Shown: positions 6,321-14,609 of the stretch, in pieces
Layout of the letters: every line of letters begins with the position of its first letter
How positions within the stretch are numbered: position 1 is the stretch's first letter
NCBI GenBank assembly: GCA_025352085.1
Contig: JANXUA010000070.1
Span: forward strand, 1-34,304
Source of the DNA: Caulobacteraceae bacterium
GTDB lineage: Bacteria > Pseudomonadota > Alphaproteobacteria > Caulobacterales > Caulobacteraceae
Direction: 5' to 3'
Length of the DNA: 34,304 nucleotides
Made by a program: the position numbers and the translations under genes
Notes under the pieces: generated by a model
The model's database searches: none
The model's input: only the letters and a program-made list of their open reading frames with translations
What the model was told of the DNA's origin: nothing

Positions 6321-8438
6321 ATGCGGCTCATCAAACGGATCGGTCTGGGCGCCCTGGCGCTGGTCGGACTGGCGCTGCTCGTCGCCGTCGGCCTGATCGT
6401 CGCCGACCAACTGGCCCAGCCGCCGGCGCCCGATCTCAAGGCCCTGATAGCGCGGGAGGGCGCCTATCACGTGCGCATCCGGCGCGACGCGTTCGGCGTG
6501 CCGCATGTTCTGGGCGCCACCGACGCCGATGTCGCCTTCGGCCTCGGCTACGCCCAGTCGGAGGATGACTTCGCCACCGTGCAGGATGTCGCCCTGGCCA
6601 CGCGCGGGACCCTGGCCGCCTGGAAGGGCGAGAAGGGCGCGACGACCGACTATCTGGTGCGGCTGATGCGGGTGAACGAAGCCGTGGACGCCGGTTATCC
6701 CAAGCTGCCCGCCGATCTGCGCGCGGTGCTGCAGGCCTATGCCGACGGGGTCAACGACTATGGCGCCCGCCATCCTGACAAGCTCGCGCCCGGCCTGTTG
6801 CCGCTGACCGGCCAGGATATCGCCGCCGGCTTCGTGTTCAAGACGCCATTCTTTTACGGTCTGGACGACACCCTGAAGAAGCTGACGGCGCCGACGCCGA
6901 AGAGGGCCGCTTTGCCGGTCGGCTCCAATGGCGTCGCGGTGGCGCCGTCGCGCGCAAACGATGGCGCGACCCGCCTGCTGGTCAATTCGCACCAGCCGTA
7001 TGTCGGACCGGTGGCCTGGTACGAGGCGGTGCTGGACAGCGGTCAGGGCTGGCATGTCGCCGGCGGCTTTTTCCCCGGTTCGCCGTTCATGCTGCACGGC
7101 CACAACGCCCATCTGGGCTGGGCCAACACCGTCAATGATCCCGATCTCGTCGACGTCTATCGCCTGACCGTCAATCCGGCCGACAAGGATCAATACCGCC
7201 TCGACGGCCAGTGGCGGAATTTCGACAAGAGCGACGCGGCCATCCGCGTGAAACTCCTCGGCCCGCTGATCATTAGAGTGCATAAAAAGATGTTGTGGTC
7301 GGCGCACGGGCCGGTGCTGGAAACCGACCACGGCGTGTTCGCCTTTCGCTACGCCGGCATGGGCGAGGCGCGCCAGGCCCTGCAATATTATCGCCTGGAC
7401 AAGGCCGCCGACATGGCCGAATGGCGCGCCGCCATGGCTCTGCAGGCGCTGCCGAGCATCAACTACATCTACGCCGATGAACGCGGCAATATCGGCTATG
7501 TCTACAATGGCCTGTTCCCGGATCGAAAGGCGGGCGTCGACTGGACCGGGACCCTGCCCGGCGATCGCTCGGACCTGATCTGGCACGGCTATCTGCCGTT
7601 TGGTCGCGTGCCGCAGATATGGAACCCCAAGTCCGGTTTTGTGTTCAACTCCAACAATACGCCGTTCATGGCGACCGGCGACGCCGACGCGCTCAAGCCG
7701 GCGGATTTTCCCGCTGCGATGGGTATCCAGACCAATATGACCAACCGCGCCTGGCGCGCCCTGGAGACCTTCGGCGCCGATACGCACATCAGCGCGGCGG
7801 CGTTCCGCGCCTATAAGTTCGACATCGCCTACAGCGCCCGGTCCGACATGGCCAAGGTCGTCGGCGCGGTCCTGGCCCTCGATCCCAGGGGCGACGGCGA
7901 TATCGCCAAGGCGCAGGGCGTCTTGCGCGCGTGGGATCGGCGCACCAATGTCGACAGCCGCGCCGCCGCCCTGGCGGTGCTGACCGCCGTGCCCCTGGCG
8001 GAAGCGTTGAAGGACGGTCGCCTGCCGGACGTGCGCCCGTCGCTGTCGAAAGCGATCGCCACCCTCAAAGCCCACTTCGGCCGCATCGATCCGACCTGGG
8101 GTCAGGTCAACCGGATCATCCGCGGCAACGTGGACCTAGCCATCGACGGCGGGTCGGACACCTATCGCGCCGTCTATGGCGAGGCCCAGAGCGACGGTCG
8201 GCTGAAGGCGCAAGGCGGCGACACCCTGATCATGTTCGTGACCTGGGACCGGGCCGGCAAGCTCACCTCCGAAAGCATCCATCAGTTCGGCTCGGCCACC
8301 CTCGACGCCGCCTCGCCGCATTACGCCGACCAGACGCCGCTATTTGCCGCGATGAAGACCAAGCCGGTGTGGTTCACGGAGGCGCAGCTGGCCGGGCATA
8401 TCCGCGAAGACTACGTCCCCGGGGGCCGCCGTGACTGA
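6321..8438 (+). CDS. Penicillin/acyl-homoserine-lactone acylase family N-terminal nucleophile hydrolase
   Basis: This 705-residue precursor belongs to the penicillin amidase (PvdQ/aculeacin acylase) family, which cleaves amide-linked acyl chains from beta-lactams, N-acyl homoserine lactones or lipopeptides. An N-terminal hydrophobic segment (about 8-30) acts as a signal or membrane anchor, so it is probably periplasmic. R-D-A-F-G-V-P-H-V (about 55-63) is the usual start of the alpha chain. P-V-G-S-N-G-V-A-V holds the candidate autoprocessing and catalytic serine (Ser202). The following L-V-N-S-H-Q-P-Y and T-V-N-D-P-D-L (the Asn of the active site) match the family. ATG 6321 has GGGGAG five bases upstream; GTG 6315 would add two residues. 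It overlaps the next gene by 8 bases. The acyl-chain preference cannot be read. Confidence 0.87.
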   Translation: MRLIKRIGLGALALVGLALLVAVGLIVADQLAQPPAPDLKALIAREGAYHVRIRRDAFGVPHVLGATDADVAFGLGYAQSEDDFATVQDVALATRGTLAAWKGEKGATTDYLVRLMRVNEAVDAGYPKLPADLRAVLQAYADGVNDYGARHPDKLAPGLLPLTGQDIAAGFVFKTPFFYGLDDTLKKLTAPTPKRAALPVGSNGVAVAPSRANDGATRLLVNSHQPYVGPVAWYEAVLDSGQGWHVAGGFFPGSPFMLHGHNAHLGWANTVNDPDLVDVYRLTVNPADKDQYRLDGQWRNFDKSDAAIRVKLLGPLIIRVHKKMLWSAHGPVLETDHGVFAFRYAGMGEARQALQYYRLDKAADMAEWRAAMALQALPSINYIYADERGNIGYVYNGLFPDRKAGVDWTGTLPGDRSDLIWHGYLPFGRVPQIWNPKSGFVFNSNNTPFMATGDADALKPADFPAAMGIQTNMTNRAWRALETFGADTHISAAAFRAYKFDIAYSARSDMAKVVGAVLALDPRGDGDIAKAQGVLRAWDRRTNVDSRAAALAVLTAVPLAEALKDGRLPDVRPSLSKAIATLKAHFGRIDPTWGQVNRIIRGNVDLAIDGGSDTYRAVYGEAQSDGRLKAQGGDTLIMFVTWDRAGKLTSESIHQFGSATLDAASPHYADQTPLFAAMKTKPVWFTEAQLAGHIREDYVPGGRRD

Positions 8439-9924
8439 GAGTGTCGTGGTTCTGGGCGCCGGCATCGCCGGTCTGTGCACCGCGCTCGCCCTGGCGCCGA
8501 CGGGGCGGCGGATTAACTTGCTTGAGCGCGATCTGGCGCCGCCGGACGGGGTCGAAGCGACCTTCGATCACTGGTCGCGGCGCGGCGCGAGCCAGCTGCG
8601 GCACAGCCACGCCTTCCTCGCCCGCCTGCGCCAGCTCATCGCCACGGAGCATCCGGCGTTGCTTGAGGCGCTTGAGGCGGCCGGCGCGCGCGAGCTGCGT
8701 TTCGCCGACGGCCTGCCCGAACCGATCAAGAAAACCTATGTTGCGGCGCCCCAGGACGCGGAGATGTCGATCCTGGTCAGCCGCCGCTCGACCCTGGAGT
8801 TTATCATCCGCCGGTATGTCGAGGCCCACGCCAATGTCGCCATCCGCTCGGGCGCCTTCGTCACCGGCTTGATCAGCGAGCGCGATGCGACCGGAACGCT
8901 CGTCGCCCGGGGGCTGACGCTGGAAGGCGGCGAGACCGTACTCGCGGACCTGGTGATCGACGCCGGCGGGCGGGCCTCGCCGATGACCGACTGGCTGGCT
9001 GAAGCGGGCGCGAAGATCACCGAGGAGGGCGAGGATTGCGCCATCCTCTACTACACCCGCTTCTACGCCCTGAAGCCCGGCCAGTCCGAACCCGCGCGCG
9101 GAGCGGCCTCCACCACCGGTGACCTGGGCTATCTGAAATTCGGCATTTTCCCCGCCGACAACGACACCTTTTCCTTCACTCTGGCCGTGCCGGAGGTCGA
9201 GGAGGCCCTGCGCGCGGCGGTGATGCGGCCGGACATATTCGATGCGATCTGCGGGCGCCTGCCCGGCGTCGCGCCGTGGACCGATCCGGAGCGCTCGACC
9301 CCGGTCAGCAAGGTCTACGCCATGGGCGATCTGAAGAGCCGCTGGCGCGAAATGGCCCCGGCGGGCCAGCCGGCCATGCTGAATCTATTCTGCGTCGGCG
9401 ACAGCCTGGTGCGCACCAATCCGCTGTACGGGCGCGGCTGCTCCTTCGCCGCCATCGAGGCGCACGGCCTGCGCGACGTGCTCACCGGCACGGGCGATCC
9501 GGCCAATCGGACCCGCGCCTACAGCGCGCGGGTGCGCACCGACCTCTTCGCCTTCTACGCCGACATGGTCGAACAGGATCGCGGCGCGGCGCGGCGGGCG
9601 CTCGCCGGCCTTGATCCCGACCACCGGGCGTCCTGGCGCGGTCGGCTGCTGCGCCGGTTTCTGGAGGACGGCGTCGCCATCGCGGTGCGCCAGGACGCCG
9701 ACCTGTTGCGCGGAGCCATGCGCGCCTTCCACATGCTCGATTCCCCGCGCGGCTGGCTGCGCCGCCCGGCCAGCCTCGCCAGGATCCTCGCCGTCTGGGC
9801 GAGAGGCCGCCGCGCCAACGCCCACCTCTACGCTCCCAAGTCCGGCCCGGACCGGCCGGCGATGTTCGCGGCGTTGGGTTTGGATGCGGCGGCGGATCTG
9901 GCGCGGGTTAGGGCGGCGGCCTAG
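8431..9924 (+). CDS. FAD-dependent oxidoreductase/monooxygenase (PHBH-fold, halogenase/geranylgeranyl-reductase-like)
   Basis: This 497-residue flavoprotein starts V-V-V-L-G-A-G-I-A-G-L-C (GxGxxG dinucleotide-binding motif, residues 5-16). A second FAD motif, C-V-G-D-S-L-V-R-T-N-P-L-Y-G-R-G, appears near residue 325, in the GD position of the PHBH superfamily. Such enzymes hydroxylate, epoxidise, halogenate or reduce hydrophobic substrates. No K-x-W-x-W-x-I halogenase signature was seen, so halogenation is unlikely. It starts with GTG 8431 inside the end of the acylase gene (8-base overlap, GGGGG upstream), so the two are translationally coupled and may act on related acylated substrates. Its stop lies 10 bases from the stop of the convergent BaiN-like gene. 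The substrate is unknown. Confidence 0.8.
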   Translation: MTESVVVLGAGIAGLCTALALAPTGRRINLLERDLAPPDGVEATFDHWSRRGASQLRHSHAFLARLRQLIATEHPALLEALEAAGARELRFADGLPEPIKKTYVAAPQDAEMSILVSRRSTLEFIIRRYVEAHANVAIRSGAFVTGLISERDATGTLVARGLTLEGGETVLADLVIDAGGRASPMTDWLAEAGAKITEEGEDCAILYYTRFYALKPGQSEPARGAASTTGDLGYLKFGIFPADNDTFSFTLAVPEVEEALRAAVMRPDIFDAICGRLPGVAPWTDPERSTPVSKVYAMGDLKSRWREMAPAGQPAMLNLFCVGDSLVRTNPLYGRGCSFAAIEAHGLRDVLTGTGDPANRTRAYSARVRTDLFAFYADMVEQDRGAARRALAGLDPDHRASWRGRLLRRFLEDGVAIAVRQDADLLRGAMRAFHMLDSPRGWLRRPASLARILAVWARGRRANAHLYAPKSGPDRPAMFAALGLDAAADLARVRAAA

Positions 9925-9934
9925 CGCGTCGGCG

Positions 9935-11113
9935 TCATACCGCCTGCCCGGCACACCAGCCGCTGGCCCAGGCCCACTGGAAGTTGTAACCGCCCAGCCA
10001 GCCGGTGACGTCGACCACCTCGCCGATGAAATGGAGCCCCGGAACGGCCTTGGCGGCGAAGGTGCGGCCATCGAGGTCGTCGGTGTCGACGCCGCCCAGG
10101 GTGACCTCGGCGGTGCGGTAGCCTTCCGATCCAACCGGCTTGACCCGCCAGGCGTTCACCGCCGCGCCGATGCGACGCAGGATTTTGTCCGAGGCGTCGG
10201 CGATATTGCCCGCCGCGCCTTCGTTTTCGGCGATGAGTTGCGCGAGGCGGCGGGGCAGATGCCGGCTGAGCGCTGTGGCCACGCTCTGGCGCCCTTGCTC
10301 GGACCGCGCGCGCCGCAGGGCGTCGAACACGTCCACGCCGGGCGCCATATCGATCTCCAGTTCGTCGCCCTCGCGCCAATAGGACGAAATCTGCAGGATC
10401 GCCGGGCCCGACAGGCCGCGATGGGTGAACAGCATAGCCTCCGCGAACCGCGCCTTGCCGCAGCGCACGGCGACGTCGACAGAAACGCCGGCCAGGGGCT
10501 TGAGACGTTCCAGCAAGCCGATTTCGAAGGTCAGCGGGACCAGGGCGGGCCGCGTCTCGGCGACCCGCACGCCGAACCGCCGCGCGACGTCATAGCCAAA
10601 GCCGGTCGCGCCCATCTTGGGGATCGATTTGCCGCCGCTGGCCACCACCACCGCCTCGCAGCCGACCGCCACGCCGGCGATGACAAGATCAAATCCGCCC
10701 GCCGATTTTTCGAGAGCGTCCACGGCCAAGCCCAGGCGCACGGCCACGCCGGCCTCGCCCATTTCCGCGAGCAGCATGTCGATGATCTGCCGCGCCGAAC
10801 TGTCGCAGAACAATTGGCCGAGGGTCTTTTCATGCCAGGCGATGCTATGCGCCTCGACCAAGGCGATGAAGTCGGCCGGCGTGTAGCGCTTGAGCGGCGA
10901 TATGCAGAAGCGCGGATTGGCCGACACAAACGCAGCCGGGCTGGTGTGCAGATTGGTGAAGTTGCACCGTCCGCCGCCGGAAATACGGATCTTTTCGCCC
11001 GCGGCCTTGGCGTGATCGACGATCAGCACCCGGCGGCCGCGTTTGCCCGCCTCGATGGCGCACATCATCCCCGCCGCGCCGGCCCCGATCACCACCACAT
11101 CGAATCGTTCCAC
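9935..11113 (-). CDS. NAD(P)/FAD-dependent oxidoreductase, HI0933/BaiN family
   Basis: This 392-residue flavoprotein has V-V-V-I-G-A-G-A-A-G-M-M at its N-terminus. The family-defining K-I-R-I-S-G-G-G-R-C-N-F-T-N box lies near residues 42-55. G-L-S-G-P-A-I-L-Q sits mid-protein, and G-E-V-V-D-V-T-G-W-L-G-G-Y-N-F-Q-W-A near the C-terminus. BaiN of gut clostridia reduces bile-acid intermediates, but most members, including HI0933 and YhiN, have no assigned substrate. I do not claim bile-acid activity here. GTG 11113 is preferred (TTGGAG six bases upstream); a TTG at 11125 would add four residues. It is probably cytoplasmic and monocistronic, with a palindromic repeat just upstream at 11133-11207. 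Confidence 0.88.
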   Translation of the reverse strand: MERFDVVVIGAGAAGMMCAIEAGKRGRRVLIVDHAKAAGEKIRISGGGRCNFTNLHTSPAAFVSANPRFCISPLKRYTPADFIALVEAHSIAWHEKTLGQLFCDSSARQIIDMLLAEMGEAGVAVRLGLAVDALEKSAGGFDLVIAGVAVGCEAVVVASGGKSIPKMGATGFGYDVARRFGVRVAETRPALVPLTFEIGLLERLKPLAGVSVDVAVRCGKARFAEAMLFTHRGLSGPAILQISSYWREGDELEIDMAPGVDVFDALRRARSEQGRQSVATALSRHLPRRLAQLIAENEGAAGNIADASDKILRRIGAAVNAWRVKPVGSEGYRTAEVTLGGVDTDDLDGRTFAAKAVPGLHFIGEVVDVTGWLGGYNFQWAWASGWCAGQAV

Positions 11114-11132
11114 GCGCGACTCCAATCACCAC

Positions 11133-11207
11133 AGCAGGATGAGTTTGGACGGAGCTGTCCAAAGTCTTAAATCCTGCTCTAGAAGCAAAAGTTTAGAGCC
11201 TGATTCA
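11133..11207. repeat. Nested palindromic intergenic repeat
   Basis: AGCAGGAT (11133-11140) pairs with ATCCTGCT (11171-11178). Inside it TTTGGAC (11144-11150) pairs with GTCCAAA (11157-11163), giving a two-tier hairpin. A second, overlapping hairpin uses GCTCTA (11176-11181) and TAGAGC (11194-11199), with the flanks AATC/GATT also pairing. The element lies between the divergent BaiN-like and pseudouridine synthase genes. It resembles the short AGCAGGAT/TAGAGC-type palindromes seen between genes in related alphaproteobacteria (from memory). Confidence 0.6.
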
Positions 11208-11315
11208 GCGTCCGCATCTGTTCCATGCAAACGCACCAGGCTCTGGCTATTTTTTTGTCCGCGAATGACGCAGATGACCACAGACAATCTGATTGAGAAA
11301 CAAAAGCCGCGCTCA

Positions 11316-12089
11316 ATGGCCTGGACCCGCACCTACGATGAAGCCGAACCGCAGCGGGTCAACCGCTGGCTGGCGCAGAGCGGCGTCTGTTCGCGGCGCG
11401 AGGCCGAGGCGCTGATCGGCCAGGGTTTGGTCTCGATCGACGGGCTCGCGATCGTCGACGCCGGTCACAAGATCGAACCGGGTCAGACGCTGACCCTGGC
11501 CGATGCGGCGCGGTCCAAACTCGAGGGCGCGCTCACGGTGATCCTGCACAAGCCGCGCGGCGTGGTTTCCGCCCAGCCAGAGCCCGGGCAGACGCCGGCG
11601 ATTCGGCTGCTGACCGCCGGCGCCCTGGTCGGCGAGGCGCCGGCGATCCCGGACCGCGACAGCAAGCTCGCGCCGGTCGGACGCCTCGACCTGGAGTCGC
11701 GCGGCCTTCTTATCCTCTCCGAGGACGGCGTGGTGGCCAAGGCGGTGATCGGGCCGGACGCCGAACTGGAAAAGGAATACCGTGTGGCGGTGATCGGCGC
11801 GGTCACCGAGCGGAAGCTGGCCCACTTGCGCCACGGACTGGAGTTGGACGGTCGGCGCCTGCGCCCCGCCGACGTCTCGCTGATCAGCGATCAACGCTTG
11901 CGGATCGTGTTGCGGGAGGGCCGCAATCGCCAGATCCGCCGGATGTGCGAGCTGGTCGATCTGAAGGTGGTCGATCTTTTCCGCGTTCGCGTCGGCGCGC
12001 TGTGGCTCGGCACGCTTCCAGAAAGCCGTTGGCGCGTGCTGACGGCCGACGAGCGGCGCGCGCTGATCGAACGCCGCGCGCCGGCGTGA
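11316..12089 (+). CDS. 23S rRNA pseudouridine synthase, RluB/RluF (RsuA) family
   Basis: This 257-residue enzyme would isomerise a specific uridine in ribosomal RNA. An N-terminal S4 RNA-binding domain (about 12-60) carries R-V-N-R-W-L-A-Q-S-G-V-C-S-R-R-E-A. The catalytic domain follows with V-I-L-H-K-P-R-G, G-R-L-D-L-E-S-R-G-L-L (catalytic Asp125) and the C-terminal E-G-R-N-R-Q-I-R-R-M motif. All are diagnostic of the RsuA/RluB/RluE/RluF branch; a large-subunit target is likely but not certain. The start is ambiguous: ATG 11316 begins the conserved protein, while ATGs at 11265 and 11274 would add 14-17 residues of unconserved leader. None has a strong ribosome binding site. It is convergent with the serine hydrolase gene. 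Confidence 0.9.
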   Translation: MAWTRTYDEAEPQRVNRWLAQSGVCSRREAEALIGQGLVSIDGLAIVDAGHKIEPGQTLTLADAARSKLEGALTVILHKPRGVVSAQPEPGQTPAIRLLTAGALVGEAPAIPDRDSKLAPVGRLDLESRGLLILSEDGVVAKAVIGPDAELEKEYRVAVIGAVTERKLAHLRHGLELDGRRLRPADVSLISDQRLRIVLREGRNRQIRRMCELVDLKVVDLFRVRVGALWLGTLPESRWRVLTADERRALIERRAPA

Positions 12090-12105
12090 GTATCGCGGCG
12101 AGCGG

Positions 12106-13254
12106 TTATCCGGCGTAGACCGCCCGCTCCACGGCGTCGAAAGTCGCCAGCACCTTGGGATCGGCGAAGGGGAAGAGCTGGGAGAACAGAACCCCAGCAA
12201 CGCCGGTCGCCGGGTCGGCCCAATAATAGCAATTGGCCAGCCCCGCCCAGGCCAGCGAACCGGCTGATCGACCCGCGGGGCCGGGGGTTTCATTGACCAG
12301 AAAGCCCAGGCTCCAGCGCTTGGTCACGCCGGGCATGAGCTCGCAGGTGTAGGCTACATTGGGGTGGGCGCTCGTGAGCGCGCCGACCGTCAAATCGCCG
12401 ATCTGGTTGGCGCGCATCATGGCTACGGTCGTCGATTTCAGGATTCGCGCGCCGCCCGGCGCCTGGCCGCCGCCGAGAATGGCGCCCAGGAACGTCAGAT
12501 AATCGGAGACGGTGGAGTAGAGGCCGCCGCCGCCCATCATGAAATGCGGCGTCGGCGGCATGCCAAAGGGGATGGCGGCGAAACCGCCGCCGGCCACCGG
12601 TTGATGGACGCCGGCCCGCCGTCCCGTCTGTTCCTCGCGCGGAAAAAACGTGGTGTCGCTCATGCCCAGGGGCCCCAGGATGTGCGCGTCGAAATAGTCG
12701 GCGAGGGGCTGTCCGCTGACCGCCTCGACCACCAGTCCGGCCCAATCGATGCCGATGCCGTAGTGCCAGGCCTCCCCCGGCTCGAACATCAGCGGAATAT
12801 CCGGCGTCTGCGCCGGTGACAGGGTCTGGCCGGTCACGGCGAGATAGCGGGTCAGGTCGGCGCTGCAGAAATCATAGGCGAACCCGGAGGTGTGCGTCAG
12901 CAGGCGCCGCAGGGTGATCGCCTCGCGCGCCGGCCGGGTGATTGGCTCGCCGGCGGCGTCGAACCCGGTGAGCACGCTTGGGCTTGCCAGCGCGGGGAGC
13001 CGCGGGCCGAGCGGCTCATCAAGATCGATCATGCCGCGCTCGACCAGTTGCAGGGCGGCGACGGTGGTGATGGCCTTGGTGCACGAGGCGATCCAGAACA
13101 CCGTGTCGGTAGTCATGGCTGCCGCCCCGCCCGCTTCGCGCAGCCCGGCGGCGGCAAAGATCCGCTCCCCCGACGGCGTGATCGCGGCGGCGACGAAGCC
13201 CGGCGCATGCCCGCTCGCGACGGCGCCCTCAAGGACGTCTTGAAGGGAGCTCAT
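12106..13254 (-). CDS. Serine hydrolase, class C beta-lactamase-like (EstB/PBP4* type)
   Basis: This 382-residue member of the beta-lactamase/transpeptidase-like family has S-C-T-K at 57-60 (the SxxK nucleophile and base) and H-Y-G-I-G (Tyr165 in the YxN position). W-A-G-L-A-N-C-Y-Y-W near 335-344 stands in place of the KTG box. Such proteins are mostly esterases (EstB, LovD-like acyltransferases) rather than antibiotic resistance enzymes. No signal peptide is visible, which also argues against a beta-lactamase. ATG 13254 is preceded by AAGGAAA and lies 15 bases after the P450 stop, so the two are probably one operon and may act on the same small molecule. The substrate is unknown. Confidence 0.85.
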   Translation of the reverse strand: MSSLQDVLEGAVASGHAPGFVAAAITPSGERIFAAAGLREAGGAAAMTTDTVFWIASCTKAITTVAALQLVERGMIDLDEPLGPRLPALASPSVLTGFDAAGEPITRPAREAITLRRLLTHTSGFAYDFCSADLTRYLAVTGQTLSPAQTPDIPLMFEPGEAWHYGIGIDWAGLVVEAVSGQPLADYFDAHILGPLGMSDTTFFPREEQTGRRAGVHQPVAGGGFAAIPFGMPPTPHFMMGGGGLYSTVSDYLTFLGAILGGGQAPGGARILKSTTVAMMRANQIGDLTVGALTSAHPNVAYTCELMPGVTKRWSLGFLVNETPGPAGRSAGSLAWAGLANCYYWADPATGVAGVLFSQLFPFADPKVLATFDAVERAVYAG

Positions 13255-13269
13255 CTGGGTTGGTTTCCT

Positions 13270-14505
13270 TCAGACCAGGACATCAAGGCGTTCGAGCCCG
13301 CGGAAGAAAGGCAAATTGCGCCATTGCGGCTCGGCGTCAGAGTTGGCAAGTCGCAGGTTGGGGAATCGATCAAACAGCTTGAGCAGGGCCACCTGCGCTT
13401 CCAGCCGCGCCAAGGGCGCGCCGATACAGATGTGGGCGCCGCCGCCGAAGGCCACGTGCGGAACCTTCTTGCGGGTGATGTCGAATTTTTCGGGGTTCCC
13501 GAACGCCGCCGGGTCGCGGTTGGCGGCGCGCAGAGAGAGGAACATGGCCTGCGAGGCCTTGATCGGGCAGCCGCGCACTTCGATGTCGCGGCCGGCGATG
13601 CGGCCGGTGATGTCCACCGGCGGCTCATAGCGCAGGATTTCCTCGACCGTCGCCCCGATCAGGCCGGGGTCGGCACGCAGGGCGGCGAGCTGGTCGGGAT
13701 GGGTCAGGAACAGGCGCACGCCATTGCCGATCAGGTCGGTGGTGGTCAAATTGCCGCCGACCAGCAGGGCGGTGAGGTTGGTGGCGATCTCGGCGCTGGT
13801 GATCGGCGCGCCGGCGTCTTGCAGGGCGACCATGTCGCTGGTCAGGTCGTCGGCGGGCTCCGCGCGCCGCTGCGCGATCAAGGCGTGCATGTAGTCGCCC
13901 AGGGCGTTGCTGGCGCGGACCAGATGCTCGGTCTGCTCGGCCGTGCGCAGGGGGTTGAGACTCTGGATCACCCCCTCGGACCAATCGCGAAATTCGCCCA
14001 GGCGGCTTGGGTCGACGCCCAATATGGCGGCGATGACGTCGATCGGAACGGGCAGCGCAAAGTCGGCCATCAGGTCGAAGCCGCCGCCCGTCGGCAGGGC
14101 GTCCAGGGTCGCGTCGACGACGTGTTCGACCTGCGGGCGACAGCGCGCGACGCGTTTGTACAGCGCTTGGGCCAGGGGGTTGCGGATGCGGGCGTGATCG
14201 GGATCGTCGATCAGAAGAATGCTCGGGCCGCCGCCGCGGTCGACAATGCCGTCGGTTCTTTGTTCGCGCACCCGCCGCGCGAGCACTGCCCCCGGCTCGG
14301 CTTTCAGGGCGTCGCGATTCATCGTCAGATCGGTGACGACGGCGCGGACGTCTTCATAGCGCGACAGCAGGAACGTCCCGGCCGCCTCGTCGCGCAGGAC
14401 CGGATGGCGCTCGCGCAGAGGCCCCAGAACGGCGTGCGGGTCGGCGCGAAACACCGGATTGAGCGGCGTCAGGGCGAAAACGCCGGGCGGCGGTGTGTCG
14501 GACAT
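13270..14505 (-). CDS. Cytochrome P450
   Basis: This 411-residue soluble bacterial P450 hydroxylates or otherwise oxidises a small molecule using O2 and electrons from a ferredoxin, which is not encoded nearby. The I-helix motif L-L-V-G-G-N-L-T-T-T-D carries the oxygen-binding threonine (254-255). The K-helix E-x-x-R is E289/R292. The heme loop F-G-G-G-A-H-I-C-I-G-A-P places the axial thiolate at Cys360. ATG 14505 was preferred over an upstream in-frame start near 14694, because recognisable P450 sequence (M-S-D-T-P-P-P-G-V-F) begins here. GGAG lies rather far upstream (about 11 bases). A 22-base inverted repeat just ahead (14525-14546) may be an operator. It is cotranscribed with the serine hydrolase downstream. 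Confidence 0.93.
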   Translation of the reverse strand: MSDTPPPGVFALTPLNPVFRADPHAVLGPLRERHPVLRDEAAGTFLLSRYEDVRAVVTDLTMNRDALKAEPGAVLARRVREQRTDGIVDRGGGPSILLIDDPDHARIRNPLAQALYKRVARCRPQVEHVVDATLDALPTGGGFDLMADFALPVPIDVIAAILGVDPSRLGEFRDWSEGVIQSLNPLRTAEQTEHLVRASNALGDYMHALIAQRRAEPADDLTSDMVALQDAGAPITSAEIATNLTALLVGGNLTTTDLIGNGVRLFLTHPDQLAALRADPGLIGATVEEILRYEPPVDITGRIAGRDIEVRGCPIKASQAMFLSLRAANRDPAAFGNPEKFDITRKKVPHVAFGGGAHICIGAPLARLEAQVALLKLFDRFPNLRLANSDAEPQWRNLPFFRGLERLDVLV

Positions 14506-14524
14506 GAGTGGGGCGGCTCCTTGA

Positions 14525-14546
14525 ACGTCGCGCGATTGTGCGACGT
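14525..14546. promoter_or_regulatory. Inverted repeat upstream of the P450 gene, possible operator
   Basis: ACGTCGC-GCGATTGT-GCGACGT forms perfect 7-base arms 20 bases upstream of the P450 start codon. TGA and TCA flank it with one extra base on one side. There is no T-run, so it is not a classical terminator for degP. Position and symmetry fit a binding site for a dimeric repressor of the P450/esterase operon, but no regulator gene is adjacent. Confidence 0.4.
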
Positions 14547-14609
14547 CAGTGGCGCCCCGCGCAAGCGCCGTTCGATGCGCGTCTCCCCCGCAGGGAAACG
14601 CGATTAAAC

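Noticed and set aside
6084-8075. A 663-codon open frame on the minus strand across the acylase gene
   Set aside because: Antisense shadow of a gene with intact catalytic motifs; its own start region would run through repeats and AT-rich DNA.
8431-9924. Flavin-dependent halogenase
   Set aside because: The fold is similar, but no W-x-W-x-I halogenase signature was found, so only a general oxidoreductase call is made.
9611-11170. A 519-codon plus-strand frame spanning the end of the flavin oxidoreductase and the BaiN-like gene
   Set aside because: It crosses two real genes in a wrong frame and is antisense to the HI0933 motifs.
12106-13254. Beta-lactam resistance gene
   Set aside because: The SxxK and Y motifs fit the superfamily, but there is no signal peptide and no KTG box; esterase-like members are far more likely.
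12892-14607. A 571-codon plus-strand frame across the P450 and serine hydrolase
   Set aside because: Shadow of the two minus-strand genes, which both carry intact active-site motifs; the translation has no recognisable domain.
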